Counted from the stretch's first letter, positions 1 to 7,462 are shown. The stretch: 24,428 nucleotides of DNA from HGM04593 sp045591315 (GCA_045591315.1 JAZNSN010000066.1:1-24428); one strand, 5' to 3'. Notes: generated by a model not told the origin, from the letters alone. Translations and numbers: made by a program.

Positions 1-864
1 GAACCTTTGCATGATAAATTGGTAGAACTTCTCCGTACATACATGCTTGTCGGAGGAATGCCTGAAGCTGTCAAGACTTGGGTTGAGTTTCACGATTATG
101 TAAGATGTCAAGAAGTTCAAGATGACATTGTTGTTACATATGAAGATGATTTCCCAAAGTACAAGAAAAATGTAGATCCAGTATTACTGCGCCAGACACT
201 ACGAAGTGCAGCAGTTCAAGCTACTAAAAAGTTCGTATACTCAAGGGTTGGTCCAGGGTATAAGACGGTAGAAGTGCAAAAGGCTGTAGAATTACTTACT
301 CTTGCTGGCATTTTACATCCTGTAACACACACGGATGCTAACGGTTTGCCATTAGGAAGCGAAAGGGACGAGTCATATCAAAAGATGCTACTACTTGATC
401 CAGGGCTATTGCTTCGCTTATTGAATATGTCTTTAGGCGATATATCAGAACTTACTACACAGATTCTGACTGCAAGCGCAGCTGATTTGGTTAATAAGGG
501 GCCGATGGCAGAATTGGTAGTAGGACTTGAGATGTTACATTATATGAGTCCGAATATCCGCCACGATCTATACTATTGGATAAGACATGCAAAAAATTCT
601 CAAGCAGAGGTAGATTACATATCCAGTTATTTGCAGGTGGTTGTTCCTGTTGAAGTTAAAGCAGATAAACAAGGCGGAATGAAGAGTCTATGGTCATTTA
701 TGCGTAATAGAAAACTTCATTATGCTATTAGATGCTCAATGGAGAATTTTGGAAAGTTTCATTATATAGATAATGAAGCCGATGGCGAAGTAAGACATGT
801 TCGTATTTGTCCAATGTATGCTGTAGCCAAGATGGAGGAGGTAAAGCAAGGAATTGAAAAATAG
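1..864 (+). CDS. AAA-type ATPase with DUF4143, C-terminal part (5' end outside window)
   Basis: The reading frame is open from base 1 (Glu-Pro precede the TTG at 7), so this is the 3' part of a longer gene; the N-terminal P-loop ATPase domain lies off the left edge. What remains matches the C-terminal half of COG1373/DUF4143 proteins: a LVGGMPEAV segment near the visible start, a winged-helix-like stretch at about residues 60-110, and the typical KGPMAELVVGLEML helix at about 164-177 (counted from base 7). Near the end, EVDY (about 201-204) followed by VPVEVKA (about 213-219) has the D-Xn-ExK arrangement of PD-(D/E)xK nuclease-like folds often seen in this family. The biological role of these ATPases is unclear. 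The gene is more AT-rich than the rest of the window, which fits the patchy, mobile distribution of the family. Family call confident, function not. Confidence 0.8.
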   Translation, partial: EPLHDKLVELLRTYMLVGGMPEAVKTWVEFHDYVRCQEVQDDIVVTYEDDFPKYKKNVDPVLLRQTLRSAAVQATKKFVYSRVGPGYKTVEVQKAVELLTLAGILHPVTHTDANGLPLGSERDESYQKMLLLDPGLLLRLLNMSLGDISELTTQILTASAADLVNKGPMAELVVGLEMLHYMSPNIRHDLYYWIRHAKNSQAEVDYISSYLQVVVPVEVKADKQGGMKSLWSFMRNRKLHYAIRCSMENFGKFHYIDNEADGEVRHVRICPMYAVAKMEEVKQGIEK

Positions 865-929
865 CATATTCAAAAGTATTATACATTAGCAAAATATCAA
901 GGATTGTGCGTAGTAATTTAGTCGCGTTG

Positions 930-959
930 TTGTGATTTGTTTTCAATTTAGTATCTTTG
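930..959 (+). promoter_or_regulatory. Bacteroidetes-type promoter upstream of a gene-free segment
   Basis: TTG at 930-932, 19-bp spacer, then TATCTTTG at 952-959, matching the TTTG-N19-21-TAnnTTTG pattern of the Bacteroidetes housekeeping sigma factor. A start near 965 is expected. No coding gene lies downstream on this strand before the terminator at 1099. Confidence 0.5.
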
Positions 960-964
960 CCTTT

Positions 965-1128
965 GGCGAAGATGTTCTTGGCCCGTTGCAAAAAGCCAAA
1001 TCAAGCTTTGCTTTTCACTCGTATTTGAACATCTTTGAAATATCGAAAACATCACCCTCGTAAAAGGATAAGGAGATTATTCCGTTGTGAAAACATTCAA
1101 GGCGGGGCTATATGGCCTCGTCTTTTTG
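965..1128 (+). ncRNA. Candidate small RNA, unassigned family
   Basis: Between a plausible promoter (930-959) and a plausible terminator (1099-1128) there is about 160 nt without a credible reading frame. It can fold: 967-977 pairs with 1027-1037 (11 bp, one G-U), enclosing a TTGGC/GCCAA hairpin (978-982 with 995-999) and a small AAGC/GCTT hairpin near 1003-1013, giving a multi-branched domain. The promoter, fold and terminator are seen in the sequence; that it is a transcribed RNA gene is inference. It does not resemble the core of tmRNA, RNase P RNA or SRP RNA by eye. A 5' leader is unlikely because the next gene is on the other strand. Confidence 0.35.
1099..1128 (+). terminator. Intrinsic terminator
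   Basis: Stem AAGGCGGGGC (1099-1108) with GCCTCGTCTT (1115-1124), 10 bp including two G-U pairs, 6-nt loop, running into a T-rich tract (1123-1128). It lies 235 bp after the ATPase stop, so it closes either that transcript or the candidate small RNA. Confidence 0.6.
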
Positions 1129-1166
1129 TTTAGTCAGAGTTTTTATAAAACGGGGGCTCTCAATCA

Positions 1167-1184
1167 TGCCTTGCTGGCAAGGCA
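1167..1184 (-). terminator. Hairpin just after the DoxX gene, possible terminator
   Basis: TGCCTTGC (1167-1174) pairs with GCAAGGCA (1177-1184), giving an effective 7-bp stem with a 4-nt loop, 9 bp beyond the DoxX stop on the minus strand. No immediate T-run follows on the minus strand; a TTTTATAAAAA stretch is about 20 nt further on. Termination is therefore only plausible. Confidence 0.35.
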
Positions 1185-1192
1185 CCTCTTTC

Positions 1193-1621
1193 TCATTTCC
1201 TGAAGATATTCTGCACCAATGCATCGACCGAGAAGCGGCCGGGGCCGGTGAAGAACATGAGAGAGAATATCACAAGGTATATTAGTGCAAGTTCTTTCGT
1301 GGCGAACGGGTCGTCGGCATGGACTATAAATGTGGCTACAGCCATCGTTATTATCATAGGTATGAGGCATAGACGGTAGAGTGCTCCGAAGATGAATCCT
1401 ACAGAGCAGAATACTTCTGCAAAGATTGCCAGCGAGAACGACAGCATGCTGCCTATTCCCAATGGGTCGGGGAAGTTAAGTGATGCTGTTTCCATGGCAA
1501 GCCATTTGTCTATGCCGTGGTTAAGAAGCATGAGACCGAAGGCTATGCGTGCTGCCAGAATGATAAGCGACGAGGTCATGTCCGATGGCCGCCCCTGGAA
1601 TAGAAATCTCTTTACGTCCAT
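1193..1621 (-). CDS. DoxX family membrane protein
   Basis: 142-residue protein with four predicted membrane helices: about 18-36 (with the family-typical GLMLLNHGIDKW end), 56-80, 84-101 and 110-126. This size and topology match the DoxX family of small integral inner-membrane proteins, some of which are linked to thiol or sulfur redox chemistry and oxidative stress; no function can be read off for this member. The start ATG at 1621 lies only 20 bp from the T-run of a minus-strand terminator (1638-1678), so it is either expressed by read-through from the SIMPL gene or has a promoter overlapping that hairpin. The neighbouring SIMPL family is also sometimes linked to oxidative stress, but a joint role is inference. 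Confidence 0.8.
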   Translation of the reverse strand: MDVKRFLFQGRPSDMTSSLIILAARIAFGLMLLNHGIDKWLAMETASLNFPDPLGIGSMLSFSLAIFAEVFCSVGFIFGALYRLCLIPMIITMAVATFIVHADDPFATKELALIYLVIFSLMFFTGPGRFSVDALVQNIFRK

Positions 1622-1637
1622 ATCAAGAAGCTATTTA

Positions 1638-1678
1638 AATAAAAAAGTGTGATGTCTTTCAATAGAAACACCACACTT
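1638..1678 (-). terminator. Intrinsic terminator after the SIMPL gene
   Basis: AAGTGTGATGT (1645-1655) pairs with ACACCACACTT (1668-1678), 11 bp with one mismatch. On the minus strand the hairpin is followed by TTTTTTATTT. It sits 23 bp after the SIMPL-gene stop and just before the DoxX start. Confidence 0.75.
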
Positions 1679-1700
1679 CTGCATATTGTTTATATTCTTA

Positions 1701-2417
1701 TTATTTCAGTTGGAACCTGACATTTACATTAAGGTTATATGTTATCTTGCTTATGCCGAACGAGGGGACACTCTCTTCAATAGCTGCATCTTCCTCTACT
1801 ACAACCATGTTTGCTCTCGACTTATAGAGCCTGGGCTGTACTTCACCGCCGTTCATCCATGAACTGATGCTGAGAGCCTTGCCTACATCCTGTCCTATGG
1901 CACCGGCAAACACTCTTGCCTCGGCCTGTGCCTGTTGCATGGCTTCCACTGCCAGTTCTGTCTTGAGCTCTTTTTCTTTGGTGTATCTCACTCTTGCAAG
2001 GCCGATGTTCGAAATCTGCCTCTCTTCAAGCGATGCTATAACTCTCTGCATGGTTGCCACATCGTTGAGCTTTAGCGTGTATGTGGCTTCTGTCTTAGGC
2101 TTGATGCTCTTGGAGAATAGCTTGTAGCTGACATCGCTTCCCATGTAGTTGAGGCTAAGGCACTCCGGGATGTCTATGCGGTTTATCTTGAGTGCTCCTA
2201 TCATGGCTTCCTGCATCTCTTCGAGGCTCTTCTTGCCCTTGTAGTCGCTTTCGCGTATGGTTATGCGCAGGAATATCTCATCGGGCGTCACCTCTCGCTT
2301 GGCATTTGAACTTATATCTATATAAGGTTCATTCAAAGTCTGTGCCATGCTCTCTGCCGGCAATGCCAATAGTAGAGCTGCAATGATTGTCATTGCCAAT
2401 GTTCCGATCTTCTTCAT
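1701..2417 (-). CDS. Secreted SIMPL-domain (DUF541) protein
   Basis: 238 residues. Residues 1-25 form a signal peptide (Lys-Lys, a hydrophobic run ending ALPAESMAQ), so the product is exported, probably periplasmic. The mature part fits the SIMPL/DUF541 domain: an early PYIDISSNAKREVTPDEIFL segment, alternating strands, and an ELAVEAMQQAQAEA helix with an ARVFAGAIGQDVGKALSIS continuation at about 165-193, then a C-terminal NLNVNVRFQLK strand. The family includes E. coli YggE, connected with oxidative-stress defence, and Bacteroidetes members of unknown role. Start ATG 2417 is preceded by AGAGAAGAAAC, a usable ribosome-binding stretch. A large hairpin (2444-2475) lies upstream and a clear terminator (1638-1678) downstream, suggesting a mostly single-gene transcript. 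Family call confident; biochemical function unknown. Confidence 0.88.
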   Translation of the reverse strand: MKKIGTLAMTIIAALLLALPAESMAQTLNEPYIDISSNAKREVTPDEIFLRITIRESDYKGKKSLEEMQEAMIGALKINRIDIPECLSLNYMGSDVSYKLFSKSIKPKTEATYTLKLNDVATMQRVIASLEERQISNIGLARVRYTKEKELKTELAVEAMQQAQAEARVFAGAIGQDVGKALSISSWMNGGEVQPRLYKSRANMVVVEEDAAIEESVPSFGISKITYNLNVNVRFQLK

Positions 2418-2443
2418 GTTTCTTCTCTTTATGTGTATAACAA

Positions 2444-2475
2444 TTCGGGCCGCAATTTGGTCATTGCGGCCCGAA
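2444..2475. terminator. 13-bp perfect inverted repeat between AraC-type and SIMPL genes
   Basis: TTCGGGCCGCAAT (2444-2456) and ATTGCGGCCCGAA (2463-2475) pair perfectly with a 6-nt loop, unusually GC-rich for this intergenic context. It lies 88 bp after the regulator's stop and 27 bp before the SIMPL start. On neither strand is it followed at once by a clean T-run (minus: TTGTTATAC). It may be a terminator for the regulator, a 5'-leader structure of the SIMPL mRNA, or both. Confidence 0.5.
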
Positions 2476-2563
2476 TAAGCAAAAAATATCTGTTTTTTTA
2501 GTTATTGTTAACTTAAGGATACACTTTGAAGCAATTGCCCTTTTTGTACATTTCTATTTCTTG

Positions 2564-3478
2564 TCAATTGTTCTTTGTACCTCTCTTGCGGAATTCGAGC
2601 GGAGGAACGCCTGTCTTTTTCTTGAAGAATGTCGAGAATTGTCCGAGACATTCGAAGTGGAGCTTGGCGGATATCTCTGCAATGCTGAGGTTTGTTGAGT
2701 AGAGCAACTCCTTGGCTCTTGCCAGTTTCAGCTCCTGTCTGTACTGTCCTGGAGATATTCCGCACTTGTTCTTGAATTCGCGGCGGAACAGCGAATAACT
2801 GATGTTGAGCGATGCGGCAATCTCCTCAAGTGACCTGTTTCCGACCATGTCCTCTTTCATTATGACTTTGGCCTGATTGATGATTCTCATTATATAGCTG
2901 TCACCCAACGAGTGGTTCAGGTCCTTGTAATATACACGGCCCAGGAGGGAGATTGTGAGGCTTGAAACAATCTGCTGGAATCCTTTCTTCTCGTCGGCAA
3001 TAATGTCGAATATCTCATGGTACGTATTTATAATGCGTTCATCTACACCTACCTTGAATACGCAATTCTTGAATGTGAGGAATCCAGCCTCTATCTTGCT
3101 GTCGATGAACGACCCGTTGAAACCTACCCAATGGTCATCCCAACCCGTTGAGGGGTCCGGTGCAAAAGTATGCCATTCACCGGGGAAGAGCATGAACATC
3201 ATTCCGGCTTCTATCTTTGTTCTGGAGCATGATGCGCTTTCGAAATATCCTGAACCTCTTGTTATATATACAAGCTGGTATTCATTGAGTGTCCTGCGCT
3301 TGTTTTCGGGGAAGTTGTAGCCGTCCGGGTGTGACGACAGTGGATATGTCTCTCCCGGATGTACATGCTGGAATCCGGCTGTTGTTACTGCAAGGCCCCA
3401 TGATTTGTCACGTGGTGATACCTGAAGGTATTTGAAGTGCTCGACTTTATTGTTTTCCGAGGTGTTGTTTTCTTTCAT
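2564..3478 (-). CDS. AraC-family transcriptional regulator with cupin-like sensor domain
   Basis: 304 residues from ATG 3478. This start is chosen over upstream in-frame ATGs (as far as 3856, inside the divergent porin gene) because CAGGAAACAG immediately precedes it and because family proteins begin about here. The N-terminal half (about 25-185) is an AraC-binding cupin-like fold: YQLVYITRGSGYFES at 67-81, then FMLFPGEWHTFAPD at 95-108, the usual ligand-pocket strands. The C-terminal 100 residues are the double helix-turn-helix: SLEEIAASLNISYSLFRREF (216-235) and LSIAEISAKLHFE (264-276) ending in a GVPPLEFRKR tail. Such proteins usually respond to a small ligand, often a sugar. It is divergent from the porin gene across 211 bp, making that gene a candidate target; this is inference. 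Confidence 0.9.
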   Translation of the reverse strand: MKENNTSENNKVEHFKYLQVSPRDKSWGLAVTTAGFQHVHPGETYPLSSHPDGYNFPENKRRTLNEYQLVYITRGSGYFESASCSRTKIEAGMMFMLFPGEWHTFAPDPSTGWDDHWVGFNGSFIDSKIEAGFLTFKNCVFKVGVDERIINTYHEIFDIIADEKKGFQQIVSSLTISLLGRVYYKDLNHSLGDSYIMRIINQAKVIMKEDMVGNRSLEEIAASLNISYSLFRREFKNKCGISPGQYRQELKLARAKELLYSTNLSIAEISAKLHFECLGQFSTFFKKKTGVPPLEFRKRGTKNN

Positions 3479-3689
3479 CTGTTTCCTGTGAATGATAATA
3501 GTAGAATGTGTTTCAGTAAATGTAATGCAAAGAAAATAAAAAATCTTAACAATATAGTGTTCTTTTTTATTAAAAATTACAAAAGGCATGCATTTATGTA
3601 AAGATTGTGACGATTTTATTTCTGCTGCAGTCAAACAATATTTTGTCAGGCATGTTTTATTCTCTGTATTCATCAAAATGTTATAAATC

Positions 3690-4973
3690 ATGAACAGAAT
3701 TTTCAAAACATTCCTGTTGCCAGTGCTTATGTTGTCACCGGCAATGTCTGCATTGGCACAAAAATGGGCCGATTTGTCAAACGGGAGAGCTCCCATGATA
3801 TGTATCAGCGAGACAATCAACGAAGCCCCCGATGTGGTTGAGATTTTCCAGAACACCCAGAGCCCGTATCATCATGACCCGCGTGCTCCGCGTTTTGTAC
3901 TTGTAGATCAGGAGGGGAAATGGGGCCTTGGAATAGGTGGTTACCTGCAGACGAAAATCGAGTACGATTTTGCGAAGGCAGTCGATAATGTCGATTTCCT
4001 GCCGTCGGCAATACAGCGTGGCGGTGCTCCATCGAGCCAGTACCGCATGGACATGACAAACTCCACTATCTTTATGAAGCTTGTGGGCCGGAGCAATTTG
4101 CTGGGCGATTTTGAACTTTTCACATCGGCCGATTGGCGCGGTGACGGCATGGGGCTTAAGCTGCAGAATGCATACATGAAGACAAAATATATTACAATAG
4201 GTTATACGGTAGGTTCGTTCATGGACATTGCAGCAGTGCCGGTGACAATAGATTATGGCGGGCCTTGCGGTATGACTTTCTACCGTTCTACACAGGTGCA
4301 GTTCAGGTACGCTTTCGATTTCGGCCTTTCTATGGGTATTGCGCTTGAGGCTCCGGACGTTAATGCGACAGAAAATGAAAATATTTCACTCGGCGCTCAG
4401 AGAATGCCGCACGTGCCAATCTTTGTCCAGTATAATCTGAACGGTATGCCTGGAAATCATATACGTCTGGGTGCTATATTGCGTGATATCTCATATACCG
4501 ACAAGATTACCAACCACGATAGCAACAAAATGGGTTGGGGCGCACAGGCCAGTATGCTCGGTACAATAGGCAAGTTGCAACTCAAAGGCCAGTTTACAAT
4601 CGGTGAAGGTATCGGTTCATTGATAAACAATGTATCTAATGTGGGTGTAGATATGGTTCCTGATCCTAGCTCTCCAGGCAAGGCCATGTTCCTGAGGACT
4701 ACAGCATGGTATGCCGGAGCGCAGTACAATTTTACCGACAAACTTTTTGCATCTGCAACATTCAGCCAAACTTATCTCAGTTCGCGTTCCGGATATAAGG
4801 AGGCTCACCCCGAAGCGTATCGCAAGGGTCAGTACCTTGCTGCCAATATGTTCTATAATATAACAAGGAATATGCAGCTCGGCATTGAATATCTGCATGG
4901 CTGGCGTACCGACTTTGACGGTGAGACGTACAATGCCAACAGAATAAACCTTTCGGCTAGATACGACTTCTAG
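3690..4973 (+). CDS. DcaP-like outer-membrane porin
   Basis: 427 residues with a signal peptide at 1-23 (ending MSALAQ) and a C-terminal aromatic outer-membrane signal (SARYDF). The body is rich in alternating beta-strands. The order of motifs fits the DcaP-like trimeric porins: WGLGIGGYLQTKIEYDF (about 77-93), SAIQRGG and YRMDMTNSTIFMKLVG (about 118-133), LGDFELFTSADWRGDG, then the signature-like YITIGYTVGSFMDIAAVPVT and FYRSTQVQFRYAF. Related porins pass small anionic or dicarboxylate solutes; the substrate here is unknown. There is a terminator at 5019-5068. Its place beside the phosphate-transporter cluster is suggestive, but no TGTAAY array precedes it, so a phosphate role is not supported by the sequence. 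Control by the divergent AraC-type regulator is plausible. Confidence 0.78.
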   Translation: MNRIFKTFLLPVLMLSPAMSALAQKWADLSNGRAPMICISETINEAPDVVEIFQNTQSPYHHDPRAPRFVLVDQEGKWGLGIGGYLQTKIEYDFAKAVDNVDFLPSAIQRGGAPSSQYRMDMTNSTIFMKLVGRSNLLGDFELFTSADWRGDGMGLKLQNAYMKTKYITIGYTVGSFMDIAAVPVTIDYGGPCGMTFYRSTQVQFRYAFDFGLSMGIALEAPDVNATENENISLGAQRMPHVPIFVQYNLNGMPGNHIRLGAILRDISYTDKITNHDSNKMGWGAQASMLGTIGKLQLKGQFTIGEGIGSLINNVSNVGVDMVPDPSSPGKAMFLRTTAWYAGAQYNFTDKLFASATFSQTYLSSRSGYKEAHPEAYRKGQYLAANMFYNITRNMQLGIEYLHGWRTDFDGETYNANRINLSARYDF

Positions 4974-5018
4974 AAAACCGTTTATACACTGTTCGAATCT
5001 CTTTCGAAAAGTATTTGT

Positions 5019-5068
5019 ATTACCGCATGCCGAGCAGGAACGTTCTCCCGGTAGGCGGTAATGTTTTT
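5019..5068 (+). terminator. Intrinsic terminator of the porin gene
   Basis: ATTACCGC (5019-5026) pairs with GCGGTAAT (5055-5062); the enclosed 28 nt can pair further (CCG/CGG and around GAACGTTC). A T5 tract (5064-5068) follows after one G. The last T is also the first base of the first TGTAAY unit of the downstream array. Confidence 0.65.
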
Positions 5069-5135
5069 GTAACATTCGTGTAACTGTATTTTAATCCCGA
5101 TGTAATTATGATGTAATCCATAACAATGAATTTTG
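5068..5135 (+). promoter_or_regulatory. Pho-box-like 11-bp phased repeat array and promoter of first PiT gene
   Basis: Hexamers start at 5068 (TGTAAC), 5079 (TGTAAC), 5090 (TTTAAT), 5101 (TGTAAT) and 5112 (TGTAAT): exactly 11 bp apart, one mismatch in the central unit. After a 10-bp gap comes GAATTTTG (5128-5135), one base from the Bacteroidetes -7 consensus TAnnTTTG. There is no good -33 element, as expected if an activator bound at the array replaces it. The 11-bp period equals that of E. coli PhoB direct repeats, though the hexamer differs. Predicted start about 5142, leader about 47 nt. Arrangement directly seen; PhoB binding inferred. Confidence 0.7.
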
Positions 5136-5188
5136 CAACGTAATAGAAGATTTACTTTGACAATCAACTTAATTCAGAACTGATTATT

Positions 5189-7462
5189 ATGGATCTCTCC
5201 TTTCTTTTTGGAATGAGCGGTGTACAGATAGCATATCTGCTCATTGTTGTGTTTCTTTTTGTACTTGCTGTAATTGACCTTTGGGTCGGTGTCAGCAACG
5301 ATGCTGTCAATTTCCTCGGCTCAGCAGTGGGCTGCAAGGCTGCCAAGCTGAAGCATGTCATGCTTGTGGCATCGGCCGGAGTCTTCATTGGAGCCGCTTT
5401 CAGCAACGGAATGATGGAGGTGGCTCGTAGCGGTATATTCAATCCTGCCGAGTTTGTCTTCAGCGAGGTGATGGTTATTTTTCTGGCCGTAATGGTGAGT
5501 GATGTCTTTCTGCTCGATCTCTTCAACTCTCTCGGCTTGCCGACCTCTACTACAGTCTCTATGGTATTTGAACTTCTCGGTGCGGCATTTATTGTGGCCC
5601 TGATAAAGATTCTGGGAGGAGATACCGATATAAGCATGGTAGGGCTGCTCAATACCGACAAAGCTTTGGTAATGATTATATCGATATTCCTGTCGGTCGC
5701 TGTCGCGTTTGTCTTCGGTCTTCTGGTACAATGGATATCACGTATAATCTTTACGTTCCATTATAAAAGGAACCTTGGTTCAAAAATCGGCATCTTCGGA
5801 GGTATTGCAGTTACGTCCATTGTATATTTCATGCTTATAAAAGGTCTTAAGGGAACTACATTCGTTTCGGATTCTGTAAAGGAGTATGTGAACGATAATA
5901 CAGTGCTTATACTGCTCGGCTGTCTTCTCTTCTTTACTCTTCTGATGCAGTTGCTTCACTGGTGCAAGGTTAATGTGCTTAAGGTCGTAGTGCTTATAGG
6001 AACATTCTCTCTGGCCTTAGCCTTTGCAGGCAACGATCTTGTCAACTTCATTGGAGTCACTCTTGCCGGTTTTGATTCTTTCATTACATTCATCTCTCCT
6101 GAGAATGCCGGAATATCTCCCGATGCCCTCGGTATGTCATCGTTGGCGGGTGCTGCTAAGACGCCTGCGTTCTTCCTGTTTGCTACTGGATTTGTGATGC
6201 TTCTGGCTCTATGGACAAGCAAGAAGGCGAGAAAGGTCTTGAAGACCTCAATAGACCTTTCGAGTCAGCAGAACAGCGAGAATGAGATGTTCGGTTCGTC
6301 ATCTTTCTCACGTAACCTTGTGCGTATATGTACCAAAATGGTTACAGCGGTTGCCCGAAAGACACCAAGAGGACTTAAGACATGGATAAACAGCCGCTTT
6401 ACTCCTCTTGAGGAACGTGAAGACGTTGCATTCGACCTTGTACGTGCTTCGGTCAATCTTGTGCTGGGAGGTCTGCTCATTGCGCTTGGAACCTCGCTTA
6501 AGTTGCCGCTTTCTACAACATACGTTACATTCATGGTTGCTATGGGTACATCTCTTGCCGACCGTGCGTGGGGCAGGGAGAGTGCGGTATATCGTGTCAC
6601 CGGTGTGGTCTCGGTAGTCGGAGGATGGTTCATAACAGCCGGAGCTGCTTTCATCCTGGCAGCTCTTGTGGCATGTGTCATGTACTTTGGCGGCCTTGTC
6701 ATGATGTTTGTCATGATAGCACTTGTGGTCTATCTGCTCTATCGCAGCATGGTCAAATACAACAAGAAGGCCGATGCAGAGAAAGAGGACAAGAATATGA
6801 CACTGCTGCTGAACAGCAACAATGCCGACGAGGTGTGGGACGCGCTCAAGTCACGTTCGGCCGAGACCCTTTCTCACTCGCTTTCTTTCAGTGCCTCTAC
6901 GTATAAGTTGTTGTTCGAGGCTTTTGCAAAGGATAGCCTTCGTCCTCTTCGTACTTCGATGACAATGATAATAGAGGAGAAGGCACTGCTCAAGAAGAAT
7001 CGTCGCCTCGAAACGAGGGGCATGCAACGTATCGACCCACAGCTCGCTTATGAAAGAAGCACATGGTATTATTTGTGCACAAACAGCTCGCAGCAGATGC
7101 TTAACACTCTTTCACGTATTGCAGAGCCAATGAAGGAACATGCAGAGCATAGCTTCAGCCCGTTGTCGTCTGCTTGTGTCGAGGAATTCTCTCCTTATTG
7201 CCGTGATGTCTATAATGTCCTTGTTGAAATGGATACCGTAATATCGACAGGTGACTACAGCAAAGCCGAGGCTGTGTCCGTAAGAGCAAAGGAGCTCAAG
7301 CATTCTCTTGCCGGGTTGCGTAAGAAGCAGACACTTCGTCTGCATCAGAGCGGCGGAAGCCTGCGTGTAGATTTCGTCTATCTGAACCTTATACAAGAGA
7401 GCCATGAACTCTTGAGCGAAGCCCGCAATCTCCTCCGAGGCGGAAAGAAGTTCTTTGAATAA
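5189..7462 (+). CDS. PiT-family inorganic phosphate transporter with C-terminal PhoU-like domain (copy 1)
   Basis: 757 residues. The first ~520 form a PiT (Pfam PHO4) inner-membrane permease importing phosphate with a cation. Both halves of the inverted repeat carry the signature: GVSNDAVNFLGSAVG (34-48) and AGNDLVNFIGVTLAG (280-294), each followed by the family serine/threonine element, LPTSTTVSMVFELLG (117-131) and LPLSTTYVTFMVAMG (439-453). Between them a soluble stretch (about 345-415, ending LEEREDVAFDLVRASVN) is nearly the same in copy 2. From about 545 to the end the protein is hydrophilic and helical and resembles PhoU, the regulator that damps phosphate uptake, so transporter and regulator are fused, as is common in Bacteroidetes. 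It is single-gene: Pho-box-like array upstream, terminator at 7484-7518. Confidence 0.93.
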   Translation: MDLSFLFGMSGVQIAYLLIVVFLFVLAVIDLWVGVSNDAVNFLGSAVGCKAAKLKHVMLVASAGVFIGAAFSNGMMEVARSGIFNPAEFVFSEVMVIFLAVMVSDVFLLDLFNSLGLPTSTTVSMVFELLGAAFIVALIKILGGDTDISMVGLLNTDKALVMIISIFLSVAVAFVFGLLVQWISRIIFTFHYKRNLGSKIGIFGGIAVTSIVYFMLIKGLKGTTFVSDSVKEYVNDNTVLILLGCLLFFTLLMQLLHWCKVNVLKVVVLIGTFSLALAFAGNDLVNFIGVTLAGFDSFITFISPENAGISPDALGMSSLAGAAKTPAFFLFATGFVMLLALWTSKKARKVLKTSIDLSSQQNSENEMFGSSSFSRNLVRICTKMVTAVARKTPRGLKTWINSRFTPLEEREDVAFDLVRASVNLVLGGLLIALGTSLKLPLSTTYVTFMVAMGTSLADRAWGRESAVYRVTGVVSVVGGWFITAGAAFILAALVACVMYFGGLVMMFVMIALVVYLLYRSMVKYNKKADAEKEDKNMTLLLNSNNADEVWDALKSRSAETLSHSLSFSASTYKLLFEAFAKDSLRPLRTSMTMIIEEKALLKKNRRLETRGMQRIDPQLAYERSTWYYLCTNSSQQMLNTLSRIAEPMKEHAEHSFSPLSSACVEEFSPYCRDVYNVLVEMDTVISTGDYSKAEAVSVRAKELKHSLAGLRKKQTLRLHQSGGSLRVDFVYLNLIQESHELLSEARNLLRGGKKFFE

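Noticed and set aside
3479..3856. N-terminal extension of the AraC-type regulator to ATG 3856
   Set aside because: It would overlap the divergent porin gene, has no family similarity, and ATG 3478 has a good AGGAAA ribosome-binding site.
3690..4973. Assignment of the porin as a phosphate porin (OprP/OprO)
   Set aside because: Motifs fit DcaP better, and the gene lacks the TGTAAY array that marks the PiT genes.
6265..6714. Minus-strand open frames inside the PiT genes (e.g. 149 codons here, similar ones in copy 2)
   Set aside because: They mirror the duplicated PiT coding sequence and reflect codon bias, not a second gene.
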